DNA of 64,000 bases from Hyphomonadaceae bacterium (lineage in GTDB: Bacteria; Pseudomonadota; Alphaproteobacteria; Caulobacterales; Aquidulcibacteraceae). Of this stretch, positions 53,807 through 61,919 are shown piece by piece. Positions within the stretch are counted from its first letter, which is position 1, and every line of letters starts with the position of its first letter. The stretch lies in the NCBI GenBank assembly GCA_019636095.1, contig JAHBYF010000003.1, positions 496,001-560,000 of the forward strand, written 5' to 3'. The translations under genes were made by a program, and so were the position numbers. The notes below the pieces were generated by a model. It had not been told where the DNA came from. It did not search any database and saw only the letters and a list, made by a program, of their open reading frames with translations.

Positions 53807-54234
53807 GCGCGGTGGAAGCCGAAGCGGTACGGCGGCTTCGCGCCTTCAGGCCAATCGGTCCACGATCCCGGCGAAACAGCAACGAGCGAAAACGCACCTC
53901 GCGGCGTTTGCACGGCGTCGCTGTTGTCTTCGATTTCGCGTTCGCCAACGCCTTCGATATTAACGCGCAGGCGCAAGCGGCCGGCCCACACGCAGCGCGC
54001 GTTTTGCGGGCAACGGCTATCTTCGAGCACTTCGAGCGGGCGCACGCGGAGGCCATTGCCGAGATCCGCGGTTTCTCCAATGCCCACAGCAACGACGCCT
54101 TCGGCACGAAGAGCTTCGGCGCGCTGTTCGAGGTCCATTTGGATGTGTTGCGGAAGCGACGTTTGCGGCCCAACGCCGCCCGCTGGCGACGCGCAAGCAG
54201 CCAGGGCGAAAGCCGCAAACAGAATAGCGCGCAT
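53803..54234 (-). CDS. Small lipoprotein, unknown
   Basis: A 143-residue protein with signal peptide and lipobox LAAC. The mature part has LRAEGVVAVGIGETADLGNG and LEDSRCPQNARCVWAGRLRL, the last a motif common to several small envelope proteins of unknown role; its two Cys may be bridged. AAGGAGAG precedes the start. It overlaps the dioxygenase 3' end by four bases, convergent. Confidence 0.82.
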   Translation of the reverse strand: MRAILFAAFALAACASPAGGVGPQTSLPQHIQMDLEQRAEALRAEGVVAVGIGETADLGNGLRVRPLEVLEDSRCPQNARCVWAGRLRLRVNIEGVGEREIEDNSDAVQTPRGAFSLVAVSPGSWTDWPEGAKPPYRFGFHRA

Positions 54235-54302
54235 GGAAACGTCTCTCCTTAGTTTGCGGCGATCTAAAGCACCCTGGGGTGAACGGCGGCTGATAAGCGC
54301 GC

Positions 54303-54851
54303 TTATGAGGCGCGCGGCGCCATCACCATGACGACCTGACGGCCTTCGAAGCGCGGCTCATGCTCAACCTTGGCGATGCCATCGAGTTCCAGGCGCATGC
54401 GCTCCAGGAGATCCATGCCGAGATTGGTGTGCTGCATTTCGCGGCCGCGGAAGCGGAGCGTGACCTTCACCTTGTCGCCTTCTTCGAAGAAGCGGTGGAT
54501 GGCCTTCATCTTCACTTCGTAATCGTGGTCGTCGATGTTGGGGCGAACCTTGATTTCCTTGAGTTCGACCCGCTTGGCCTTCTTGCGTGTTTCGGCCTTC
54601 TTCTTCTGCTCCTCGAACCGGAACTTGCCGTAGTCGAGGATTTTGCAGACAGGCGGATTCGAGTTCGGCGCGACCTCGACCAAATCGAGGCCTGCTTCGC
54701 GGGCCGCGTCGAGCGCCGCTGAGATCGGCATTTCGCCTTGCTTCTCTCCCTCTGCATCGATGAGGAGCACGCGGGGCGTTCCGCGGATATCCTCATTCAC
54801 CCGCGGGCCATCCTTTGAAGGGGGCGGCGCGGCATACGGACGTCTAGCTAT
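54303..54851 (-). CDS. infC: Translation initiation factor IF-3, ATA start
   Basis: IF-3 (182 aa) keeps subunits apart and checks initiator tRNA. The N-domain starts [20 protein letters not shown], where [11 protein letters not shown] is conserved in alphaproteobacteria; [20 protein letters not shown] marks the linker, and the C-domain follows. Codons upstream of GTG 54800 continue this conserved sequence without an ATG, GTG or TTG until ATA at 54849-54851, which has AGGAG eight bases away. Non-standard AUU, AUC or AUA starts are known for infC and let IF-3 limit its own synthesis. An alternative start at GTG 54800 would cut off the conserved end. Confidence 0.9.
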   Translation of the reverse strand: MARRPYAAPPPSKDGPRVNEDIRGTPRVLLIDAEGEKQGEMPISAALDAAREAGLDLVEVAPNSNPPVCKILDYGKFRFEEQKKKAETRKKAKRVELKEIKVRPNIDDHDYEVKMKAIHRFFEEGDKVKVTLRFRGREMQHTNLGMDLLERMRLELDGIAKVEHEPRFEGRQVVMVMAPRAS

Positions 54852-54947
54852 CGGGCATTCTCCTGTCGCTGTTGATAAAACACGGCAAGGCCGCGCCCTT
54901 TCGGACGCGGACTCACCGCTAGAATATTGCTTTTCATTGGCCGCGCA

Positions 54948-55955
54948 TCAAGCGGAAGCGGCCTGGCGATAGACGCCACAATTGCGGAGTTGGCGGTCCA
55001 CCTGGTCCACCGGCAGATCCGCGATCACGGCAGCAGTGAATTCCACAACCCCGGAGCGGCCACGCGGCGGCGGCGCCTTCGCCGTTGAGGAGAGAAACAC
55101 GAGACACGGCGCCCCTGCGGCAGCCGCTACATGCATCAGCTCGACATCGTCGCCTACCGCGAACGAGGCGCGCTCCGCCAGCGCGATACACTGGAAGAGA
55201 TCTGGGCGTGTGACGAGATTCTTGGCCCGCGGCTCGCCCTTGGCGATGGCGGCGCCGATCGGGCGCTCCTCCGCGCCGCCAAGGACAACAGGTGTAACGC
55301 CGTTGTTGGCGATGCGCTGCGCAAGCTCGATAAACTTGGCTTCCGGCCAGCGCCGGTTGGCTTCGGTATCTGAACCGCGCGGCAGCAGCAACACATAGGA
55401 TCCGCGAATACCGAAATAGTCCGGCAGCAAGCGCGGGGCGTCACGCATCGTCGCGCGAAGCCAAGTCAGCTCGGGCATGAGCGGCTGATCGCCAAGCCCA
55501 GCCTTGGTCAATTGAGCGCCGAGGCGATCAAGCGGATGCATATGCAGTCGCTCAGGATCGAGAAAGGCATGACTAGCGCCAGAGACGGGTCCCGACCATT
55601 TCGGCGGCCACGGGCGTAGCCCCTGAAAGTAATTGTTAGTGCGGCTCGATCCCTCAAGGTCGTAGACCATATCGTACTTCGCTGTGCGCAGGCGCTTGAT
55701 CAGCGCCGTGATCGCCTGCGGCTCGGTCGGCTTTCCATCGGGCTCGACCGCGTCGAAATACGGCGCCTTCTCCGCGAGTTCCTTGGTCGCTTCTGTAGTC
55801 AGCAGCGTGATGCGCGCGCCGACATGCTGCTCGCGGATTCTTTTGGCCGCAGCGAGCGCTTGAACGAAATCAGAAATGCCGCCCAGTTGAATAACCAGTA
55901 CGCGCTTTGCACTCGTATCGGCTTCTGCTTCCGCAGCTGGCTTGCGCCAGATCAT
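54948..55955 (-). CDS. Glycosyltransferase family 9 (heptosyltransferase-like)
   Basis: A 335-residue GT-B enzyme of family 9, which adds ADP-heptose or related sugars to lipopolysaccharide core. The N-half has VLVIQLGGISDFVQALAA; the C-half has LLLPRGSDTEANRRWP and GGAEERPIG, then a nucleotide-sugar site AVGDDVELMHVAAAAG. It follows the GT4 gene by 10 bases on the same strand. A short Arg-Lys start before the Rossmann strand suits a cytosolic enzyme. Confidence 0.92.
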   Translation of the reverse strand: MIWRKPAAEAEADTSAKRVLVIQLGGISDFVQALAAAKRIREQHVGARITLLTTEATKELAEKAPYFDAVEPDGKPTEPQAITALIKRLRTAKYDMVYDLEGSSRTNNYFQGLRPWPPKWSGPVSGASHAFLDPERLHMHPLDRLGAQLTKAGLGDQPLMPELTWLRATMRDAPRLLPDYFGIRGSYVLLLPRGSDTEANRRWPEAKFIELAQRIANNGVTPVVLGGAEERPIGAAIAKGEPRAKNLVTRPDLFQCIALAERASFAVGDDVELMHVAAAAGAPCLVFLSSTAKAPPPRGRSGVVEFTAAVIADLPVDQVDRQLRNCGVYRQAASA

Positions 55956-55965
55956 TCCACGTCTC

Positions 55966-57144
55966 CTAGAGCACCGGTTGAGCGGGCGCTTTCGCGGTCT
56001 TGCGGGAGTCCGCTTCGCTCAAAACCCGTTGGTAAACTGCTAATGTGGCCGATTGCAGGGCGGCCTTTGAATAAAGCGCACGCACCCGCTCCTGGCCCTT
56101 TTTTCCCATTTCAGCGCGCTTTTCCGCTCCCGCATCAATCATTCGTTCCATGGCGCCGCACAGCGGACCCTCGGCGCCGGCTGGCACGAGAAACCCCGTT
56201 TGGCCCTCCACGACCGTTTCGGTGTAGCCGCCAAGATTGGAGGCGATCACCGGAACACCCATCGCTTCGGCTTCGACAGCGCCACGTCCAAAGGCTTCTG
56301 GCTCGATGACGGGAAACACCGCCATGTCGGACGCCGCGAACGCCAGGGGCATCTGCCTCAGGTGACCGGCAAGCGAAACAACATCTTGCAGTCCGCCAGC
56401 TTTAATCGCGGAAAGCATTTCCTGCGTGTAAGCACGCCGCCCCTGATCGTCGCCGGCGATGATGATCTTAGTCGCTCCGGGGCGGCGCTCATTAAGCAGA
56501 CGCGCCGCCTCAATGAGGACCATCTGACCCTTCCAGCGCGTCAGGCGCGCGGGAACTAGCACCACGCATTGGCCGGCCTTCACACCCCACTTTGCCCGCA
56601 AATCCGCAACCTCTTCGGTGTTGATCGATTGCGGATCGAAGACGTCGAGATCGACACCACGCGGGATCGCTATGACGCGCTCGGGCATGACATCGTGATG
56701 CGCGAGCACGTGTTCGCGCGTGAATTCGGAATTCGCGATAATCACGTCTCCCCGCGCCATCACCGAATTGTACAACGCCTTGATCGGCGACTTCGCATTG
56801 TAGATGCCGTGATAGGTTGTCACGAACGGCACGCGCGCCATGCGCGCCGCAAGAAGCGCACTCCACGCTGGCGCGCGCGAACGCGCGTGAATGAGTTGAA
56901 CTTTGCGATCGCGCACAAGCTTTGCGAGCTTGAACGCGTTGGCGATGAGCGTGATCGGATTTTTGGAAGCTGCCGGAATACGGACCAATTCGCCGCCGGT
57001 CGTCTTGAGGTCCGGCTCAAGACGACCGCCGGCGCTAGCAACCAAAGCGAGCCCCCCGGCGCGGCTGATTGCTTCCGCAATTTCAAGCGTAGTCCTCTCG
57101 ACCCCGCCAGCGTTAAGCTCAGGGGTTACTTGCAGAACCGTCAA
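55966..57144 (-). CDS. Glycosyltransferase family 4
   Basis: A GT-B enzyme (392 aa) transferring sugars from nucleotide donors, with TVLQVTPELNAGGVERTT at the acceptor side, VPARLTRWKGQMVLIEAA and the donor-binding EPEAFGRGAVEAEAMGVP. The frame extends to 57276 but the extra sequence is AT-rich and unlike coding DNA. TTG 57142-57144, directly before LTVLQV and with AAGG upstream, is the likely start. It heads a pair with the GT9 gene and probably builds lipopolysaccharide or another surface glycan. Confidence 0.88.
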   Translation of the reverse strand: MTVLQVTPELNAGGVERTTLEIAEAISRAGGLALVASAGGRLEPDLKTTGGELVRIPAASKNPITLIANAFKLAKLVRDRKVQLIHARSRAPAWSALLAARMARVPFVTTYHGIYNAKSPIKALYNSVMARGDVIIANSEFTREHVLAHHDVMPERVIAIPRGVDLDVFDPQSINTEEVADLRAKWGVKAGQCVVLVPARLTRWKGQMVLIEAARLLNERRPGATKIIIAGDDQGRRAYTQEMLSAIKAGGLQDVVSLAGHLRQMPLAFAASDMAVFPVIEPEAFGRGAVEAEAMGVPVIASNLGGYTETVVEGQTGFLVPAGAEGPLCGAMERMIDAGAEKRAEMGKKGQERVRALYSKAALQSATLAVYQRVLSEADSRKTAKAPAQPVL

Positions 57145-57302
57145 GTTGTGACCTTCTTGCAATGCTCGCCGTTTGCCCCTTTTCCCACCCCGTTGGCTAA
57201 ACCTGTGTTTGATAACGATATTGCTTAACAAGACGCATAGATTCATTAAGCGCGCGTTGTTGAGCGGCTCTCGCACACTCGCTTTCGCCTCGGAGTAGAG
57301 CG

Positions 57303-58064
57303 ATGCCCCTAGGCCAAATCGAGGCTCTCGAGCACGACGGGCTGCAACTCGCCTACGAACGCATCAAAGGCGCGCAGCCCACCTTCGTCTGGCTCGGAGG
57401 CTTCAAATCCGACATGGCCGGTACGAAGGCGCAGACGCTGGCCGAGTGGGCGGCAAGTGCAGGCCAAGGCTTTGTTCGTTTTGACTATTCTGGCCACGGC
57501 GTCTCCGGCGGCAGGTTCGAGGACGGCTCGATTTCCCGCTGGCTCGGCGACACACTCGCCGTACTCGATCGGCTGACCAGCGGCCCGCTCGTGCTGGTCG
57601 GGTCGTCGATGGGGGGCTGGATCTCGCTCTTGGCGTCGCGGGCGCGGCCCGAGAGGGTGGCCGCCCTTTTGCTGATCGCACCAGCAGCGGATTTCACCGA
57701 ACGGCTGATGTGGCCGGGTTTTAGCTCCGAGCAGAGAGCGGAGCTTCTGGCGGAGGGGCGACTTGAGCTACCCTCTGCCTATGCGCCTGAGCCAACTGTG
57801 ATCACCCGCGAAATGATCGAAGATGGGCGACGCAATCTGGTGATGGACGCTCCATTTCCTTTCGAGGGCGCGGTCCGCATTCTCGCCGGAGCAGCGGACC
57901 CAGACGTCCCTTTGAAGCATGTTCTCGCGCTCTTGCCCGTGCTGCAATCGAAGGACGTGATGCTGCATCGCGTCCCGGATGGCGATCATCGCCTGTCACG
58001 ACCGCAAGATTTGCGACAGCTCCTGGCCTTGGCCTCGGAATTGCGCCTCCGGCTCGCGTGCTGA
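57303..58064 (+). CDS. Alpha/beta hydrolase
   Basis: A 253-residue serine hydrolase: GGFKSDMAGTK near the oxyanion hole, the nucleophile elbow GSSMGGW (Ser about 101), an Asp in AGAADPDVPLKH and the catalytic His in DGDHRLSRP. It lacks a signal peptide, so it is cytosolic; family members cleave esters or thioesters of small acyl groups. Divergent from the glycosyltransferase pair, sharing a 158-base gap. Confidence 0.9.
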   Translation: MPLGQIEALEHDGLQLAYERIKGAQPTFVWLGGFKSDMAGTKAQTLAEWAASAGQGFVRFDYSGHGVSGGRFEDGSISRWLGDTLAVLDRLTSGPLVLVGSSMGGWISLLASRARPERVAALLLIAPAADFTERLMWPGFSSEQRAELLAEGRLELPSAYAPEPTVITREMIEDGRRNLVMDAPFPFEGAVRILAGAADPDVPLKHVLALLPVLQSKDVMLHRVPDGDHRLSRPQDLRQLLALASELRLRLAC

Positions 58065-58140
58065 GCGAACGGCTTGGATTTGCCCAATCTTTGGGGCATC
58101 CGTGAACCAGCCCTTTCGGGACTGCGGGAGAATACTGCTC

Positions 58141-58812
58141 ATGTCGATGGCCGCCGCTCTGATATTGCCGATAGTTTTCGCGCAGGCTGCTGGCGCGCCA
58201 AGCGGCGCCGTTGCCGAACGCTTCGCGCAATGCGTGGCGATGTCCCAACAAACTCCCGAGCGCGCGTATGAGGAGGCCATGGCGTGGGCCGCCGATACTC
58301 AATCCGTGTACGCTTATCGCTGCGCCGCCATGGCCCTTATTGAACAGGATCGCTTCGATGACGGCGCGACACGGCTGCAATCGCTGGCGAGCGCAGTGAA
58401 CCCTGAAAACAACGGTCTGCGCGCTGAGTTGTGGTCACAGGCGGGAAACGCGTGGCTGCTGGCGCACGAACCCGGCAATGCGCGAAGCAATTTCACGCGC
58501 GCGATCACGGCGCTGCAGAGTGACCCGCAGCAACTTCCAGACCTGCTTATTGATCGCGCCCGCGCCTACGCGATGGAGCGCGATTGGCGGCTTGCCGAAG
58601 AGGATCTCTCGCGCTCGCTCGATATTCGCCCCGAGAATGCTCTGGCCTTGCGCCTGCGTGCGGCAGCGCGGATGAACCAGCGCTCGTTCGAGCTGGCCGA
58701 AGCCGATGCGCGCGCCGCTATCCGGCTGGAGCCCGGAAACCAGGACAACTTCCTGGTTCTAGGCGACATCCGTGAAAGCATTCGGATTGGCGCGCCGTTC
58801 GAGCGTAATTAG
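58141..58812 (+). CDS. Exported TPR protein
   Basis: A 223-residue protein with a signal peptide (cleavage near VFAQAAG) and at least three TPR-like helix pairs; the last ones show LADLLIDRARAYAMERDWRLAEEDL-like phrases ending SLDIRPENALALRLRAAA and AAIRLEPGNQDN. It likely scaffolds a periplasmic complex. ATG 58141 follows CGGGAGAA; earlier in-frame codons overlap the hydrolase and were rejected. No partner can be named. Confidence 0.85.
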   Translation: MSMAAALILPIVFAQAAGAPSGAVAERFAQCVAMSQQTPERAYEEAMAWAADTQSVYAYRCAAMALIEQDRFDDGATRLQSLASAVNPENNGLRAELWSQAGNAWLLAHEPGNARSNFTRAITALQSDPQQLPDLLIDRARAYAMERDWRLAEEDLSRSLDIRPENALALRLRAAARMNQRSFELAEADARAAIRLEPGNQDNFLVLGDIRESIRIGAPFERN

Positions 58813-58891
58813 CGCTTCGCTTTTCTGCGACGGAATTCGCCGCTGCTCCCGTTTGTTCTGGGGCGAGGGCTCCTTCGACGGAGGCGACAAG

Positions 58892-59272
58892 GTGAATTTC
58901 AAGGCTATTCTATTGGGTGCGGTGGTGATGACGGCGGCCTGCGCCACACCTGCTGCCGCATGGACGCAACTGGGTGTCCGCGAAGTGAGCGACCGTACTG
59001 ATCATGACGTGATCGTCGTCGAGGGGCCCAGACGGTTTGAGCGCATCAAACTCTGCGTCTACCGCAACCCGGTTCACTTCTACGATCTTGACGTCTTCTA
59101 TCGGAACGGCGGCCATCAGGACGTATCCGTCCGCTCCCGTATCAATCCGGGCCAGTGCACGCGCGCCATCGACCTCAACGGCGATGATCGAAACATCACC
59201 CGTGTCTCGATGGTCTATGAAGAGACCAGTTTTCGCCGGCGCACCGCAACCGTGCGGCTGTTTGGCGAATAG
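58892..59272 (+). CDS. Exported small beta protein, unknown
   Basis: A 126-residue protein starting at GTG 58892, chosen for the strong GGAGG seven bases upstream. A signal peptide runs to about AAAWT, with a Cys inside it that does not fit a lipobox well. The mature part repeats beta-strand phrases RFERIKLCVYRNPVHFYDL and VRSRINPGQCTRAIDLNGDDRNI; the two Cys are probably paired. No named family; similar short exported proteins are common in alphaproteobacteria. Confidence 0.82.
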   Translation: MNFKAILLGAVVMTAACATPAAAWTQLGVREVSDRTDHDVIVVEGPRRFERIKLCVYRNPVHFYDLDVFYRNGGHQDVSVRSRINPGQCTRAIDLNGDDRNITRVSMVYEETSFRRRTATVRLFGE

Positions 59273-59788
59273 CTATTGGTGAGAGGTGGCGTCCGCGTCG
59301 GGAGCGGCGGCGATCTGACGAAGATCCCAGCCTTCCCCGCGGATGTTGTCGACTTTCCAGCCATCGTCTTCCCAGACGAGATCATAGACGATGTCAGTTG
59401 GGGTCGCGGAATTCGTAAAGCTCACCCGCACAACCGCGTGACTGCCTTCGGTGATGGCCTCGTTGGCGACATTCAGATTGCTAAGCTGGTAGTCCTGCGC
59501 GCCGATGAGCGGATCAAAATCCAGGATTGGTTCATTGATCTGTTGCGACCGCTGCGTCATTGCCGACAGTAATGCCCAGAGGCTACTCGACCAGGGCGCC
59601 TGATCTTGGAATGACGGAAACTCCGCGTCAGGCGTCATGTATCGATCGTAAAGCGGGCGGATCACGGCGGCAGGATCGGTGACAGCGGACGAACCTGCAG
59701 CGGACGCGCCCCCCTTTTCCGGTTGCGGAGGCGTGCACGCGGCGACAGCCGCAGCCGCCAAAGCCAACATCAGTTCGCGTCTGCGCAT
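59273..59788 (-). CDS. DUF3828-like lipoprotein
   Basis: A 171-residue protein with lipobox AVAAC, then a Gly/Ala/Ser linker, and a domain with VIRPLYDRYM, DFDPLIGAQDY and VRVSFTNSATPTDIVYDLVWEDDGWKVDNI that fits DUF3828/DUF4864-like exported proteins of unknown role. AGGAGGCGGGAATG gives a strong ribosome-binding site, but that sequence is inside a hairpin (59793-59810), so translation may be held back. Confidence 0.83.
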   Translation of the reverse strand: MRRRELMLALAAAAVAACTPPQPEKGGASAAGSSAVTDPAAVIRPLYDRYMTPDAEFPSFQDQAPWSSSLWALLSAMTQRSQQINEPILDFDPLIGAQDYQLSNLNVANEAITEGSHAVVRVSFTNSATPTDIVYDLVWEDDGWKVDNIRGEGWDLRQIAAAPDADATSHQ

Positions 59789-59792
59789 TCCC

Positions 59793-59810
59793 GCCTCCTA
59801 TTGCGGAGGC
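59793..59810 (-). promoter_or_regulatory. Hairpin covering the ribosome-binding site
   Basis: On the minus strand GCCTCC-GCAATA-GGAGGC forms a perfect 6-base stem whose 3' arm is the GGAGG of the lipoprotein gene, five bases before its ATG. Confidence 0.5.
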
Positions 59811-59842
59811 AGATAGCCGCAAATGCGCGAAAGGGCTAGGCG

Positions 59843-60346
59843 CTAGCTCCGCACCCAACCGACTGCGGGGTCGTTGAAATCGACCACGTCGCCCAGCTCA
59901 TAGATGTTGCGATAGCCGTAGCCATAGAGGTTGATGAAGGTCTGGATGTTGAGCGCCAGCTGCACGCGCTTCAGCAGGACCGGCTGGGCGTTGTTCGAGA
60001 AATTGTTGTTGCAGTAAATCAGAATGCGGACGTTCGGATCGCGTAGAACCGCACTCAAGGCTTGGTCAGTGAAATCCGTGAACGGCAGATTGATCGCGCC
60101 ATCGATGTGACCACCGGCAAAAGCATCCGCCGAGCGCGCATCCAAGATGATCGTGTTGGGCTCACGCGCCATGCGTTGAAAATCAGCAAGCGTGACAAGA
60201 CGATCCGCGCGGTAGGCTTCAACTTCGTGCGTAAGGTCACGAAAACCGGAATAGTCGATCTGCGTCGCAGTCTCCGGGGCCTTGTTCTGCGCGAGCGCAC
60301 TCGCAGAAATCAGACCGACAGCAAAAGCCAACAGTGCAGCGCGCAT
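59843..60346 (-). CDS. Exported rhodanese-like protein
   Basis: A 167-residue protein with signal peptide (cleavage near ALAQN) and a rhodanese domain: ILDARSADAFAGGHIDGAINLPF and the catalytic loop LIYCNNNFSNN with Cys about 117. It would move sulfur or reduce disulfides in the periplasm. A perfect palindrome CCTCCCGCGGGAGG (60355-60368) lies over the upstream end of its GGAGGAGG ribosome-binding site. Confidence 0.9.
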   Translation of the reverse strand: MRAALLAFAVGLISASALAQNKAPETATQIDYSGFRDLTHEVEAYRADRLVTLADFQRMAREPNTIILDARSADAFAGGHIDGAINLPFTDFTDQALSAVLRDPNVRILIYCNNNFSNNAQPVLLKRVQLALNIQTFINLYGYGYRNIYELGDVVDFNDPAVGWVRS

Positions 60347-60354
60347 GAGATCCT

Positions 60355-60368
60355 CCTCCCGCGGGAGG
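60355..60368 (-). promoter_or_regulatory. Palindrome beside rhodanese ribosome-binding site
   Basis: CCTCCCGCGGGAGG is a perfect 14-base palindrome; on the minus strand its right arm includes the first GGAGG of the GGAGGAGG that precedes ATG 60346. A second AGGA remains free, so masking would be partial. Confidence 0.4.
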
Positions 60369-60432
60369 CTAAAGGCTTTTGTGAAATCGGACGCCTCCCC
60401 TGTTCATGGGAGCAAGCGCGCGCTCTGAGTTC

Positions 60433-60708
60433 TTATTGCGGCGTGTTGTTGATGAAGGTGAGGAGATAGGGCGCGCCGACCATGATGAGGCCCCCGATCA
60501 GCAGGCCTACAGGCATCCCCATCAAGGCGCCCACATAAGCGTTGCCAAGACGCTCTCCCCAATCGAGGCCGCGCCCGCCAAGGCGAATCAGAAAGCCTAA
60601 GCCGCCGCCGACAAGCCCGCCGATCCCGCCGTAATTCCAGCCGAGCACACACAGCGCGACCATGCCGGCAAACGCCGCCAACACGAGCAAGAGCCTCAAT
60701 CCGGTCAA
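60433..60708 (-). CDS. Small membrane protein, Gly-rich
   Basis: A 91-residue protein with three hydrophobic segments (about 4-24, 27-43 with GGIGGLVGGGLGF, and 60-85), the middle one glycine-rich as in helix-packing modules. No clear ATG: the frame opens with TTG 60708 and another TTG follows four codons later. No family recognised. Spacing of Gly resembles the glycine-zipper of small envelope proteins. Confidence 0.65.
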   Translation of the reverse strand: MTGLRLLLVLAAFAGMVALCVLGWNYGGIGGLVGGGLGFLIRLGGRGLDWGERLGNAYVGALMGMPVGLLIGGLIMVGAPYLLTFINNTPQ

Positions 60709-60813
60709 GCAGGATCACTCCCATGCGGACGCTGGCCAGGGGGCCGTCCTCTCCGCGACTCCTTTGACGTGTGTCCCCTAGCCAACGCAAGCGTTAGAGG
60801 CGCCGCAGGGCCC

Positions 60814-61836
60814 TCAGAGCCGCTGTTCAGGGTGGTGAGCCCCGCCATTTGGCGTCGGCGTTGGCGCTGGCGCCACACGACGAGCAAGTGCGTCGCGCTG
60901 AGCCGCAGCGCCGATCAAACCAAGCTCCTGCGGCGTAAGCACCAGAAGTTGGCCGGATGCTGCGAGCGCTTCGGCGATGTTCTGGCGCGTCTGCATGTCC
61001 ATGAGCGAGAGCAACGCCGACAGCGCCGCGGGATCGCGGTTCTTGAACACATCAGCCAGCTGATCGATTTGCTGCGGCCGCAAGGTGAGCACGCCGGCGG
61101 CGCGTGAGAGCGCGCGCGCGGCCGCCTGTTGCTCTGGCGTGGCGTTGGGCGGAAGCGCAGGAGCGCTTCCAACCGACAAAGCCGGGGTCGCGAATTCGTC
61201 GGGTTGTGTGAACGTAAAGTTCGCCGTGTGGAAGCGAACACCGAGCGCCATGCCGCGTTCGCCCGCCTCGTCACCCTCATCCTCGTCCCGGCGCAACCGC
61301 TCAATAGCGCCACGTTCTACTTCTTGCAGCGAGGTACGCAGGTCTTCATCGTTGCGCTTGCCGATTTCGGCGCGAAAGGCGCTTTGAATGCGGCTTTCCA
61401 TTGCCAAAGAAAATTCCTGAATCTCGTAAACATGCTTCAGAAGCGCGCGATTCAGGCTGAACTGTACGCGCGCATCGACGACCACTTTGTGTGCATCCGC
61501 AGTTACGGCTTCGAATGGCAGCGGCGCGCAATAGTGCGGACGCAAATTGATCGCACCCGTGCGCGGGTCCATCAACTTAACCGTGCGCCTGCCACCAGTT
61601 GTGGGATCGAGCGCAACAAATTCGATGTGCGGCGCCGTGGGCCCGCGCACCACATTCTCTTCCCAGTCCCAGAGCACGACTTTGCCATCAAGCGCACGGC
61701 GGAAGCCGCGTTCGTCTTGGGTCATGTAGGTGAGGTCGTAGCGCGCCTCGTAGTAGCGGCGCCAAATGTAGAAAACCGCCGCGAGTAAAATCACGCCAAC
61801 GAGTGCAGCTATGGAAATTATCAGCGCCAACGACAT
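60814..61836 (-). CDS. SPFH/prohibitin-like protein
   Basis: A 340-residue protein with one N-terminal membrane segment (about 1-24) followed by a SPFH/Band 7-like domain: AVTADAHKVVVDARVQFSLN, then a helical region LRTSLQEVERGAIERLRRDEDEG. The C-terminal part (about 245-315) is helical with repeated Ala and ends in a Pro-rich tail. Such proteins form ring-like assemblies on membranes. ATG 61836 was chosen over GTG 61848. Its stop is 1.1 kb from mtgA; same strand. Confidence 0.8.
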   Translation of the reverse strand: MSLALIISIAALVGVILLAAVFYIWRRYYEARYDLTYMTQDERGFRRALDGKVVLWDWEENVVRGPTAPHIEFVALDPTTGGRRTVKLMDPRTGAINLRPHYCAPLPFEAVTADAHKVVVDARVQFSLNRALLKHVYEIQEFSLAMESRIQSAFRAEIGKRNDEDLRTSLQEVERGAIERLRRDEDEGDEAGERGMALGVRFHTANFTFTQPDEFATPALSVGSAPALPPNATPEQQAAARALSRAAGVLTLRPQQIDQLADVFKNRDPAALSALLSLMDMQTRQNIAEALAASGQLLVLTPQELGLIGAAAQRDALARRVAPAPTPTPNGGAHHPEQRL

Positions 61837-61919
61837 GGCGAACCCCACTTATTGTGACAGCAGAACGAGCCTAGCCCACCCGGATGCTCGTTGCAGCCCC
61901 CATGCGCCGATAGCGCGAA

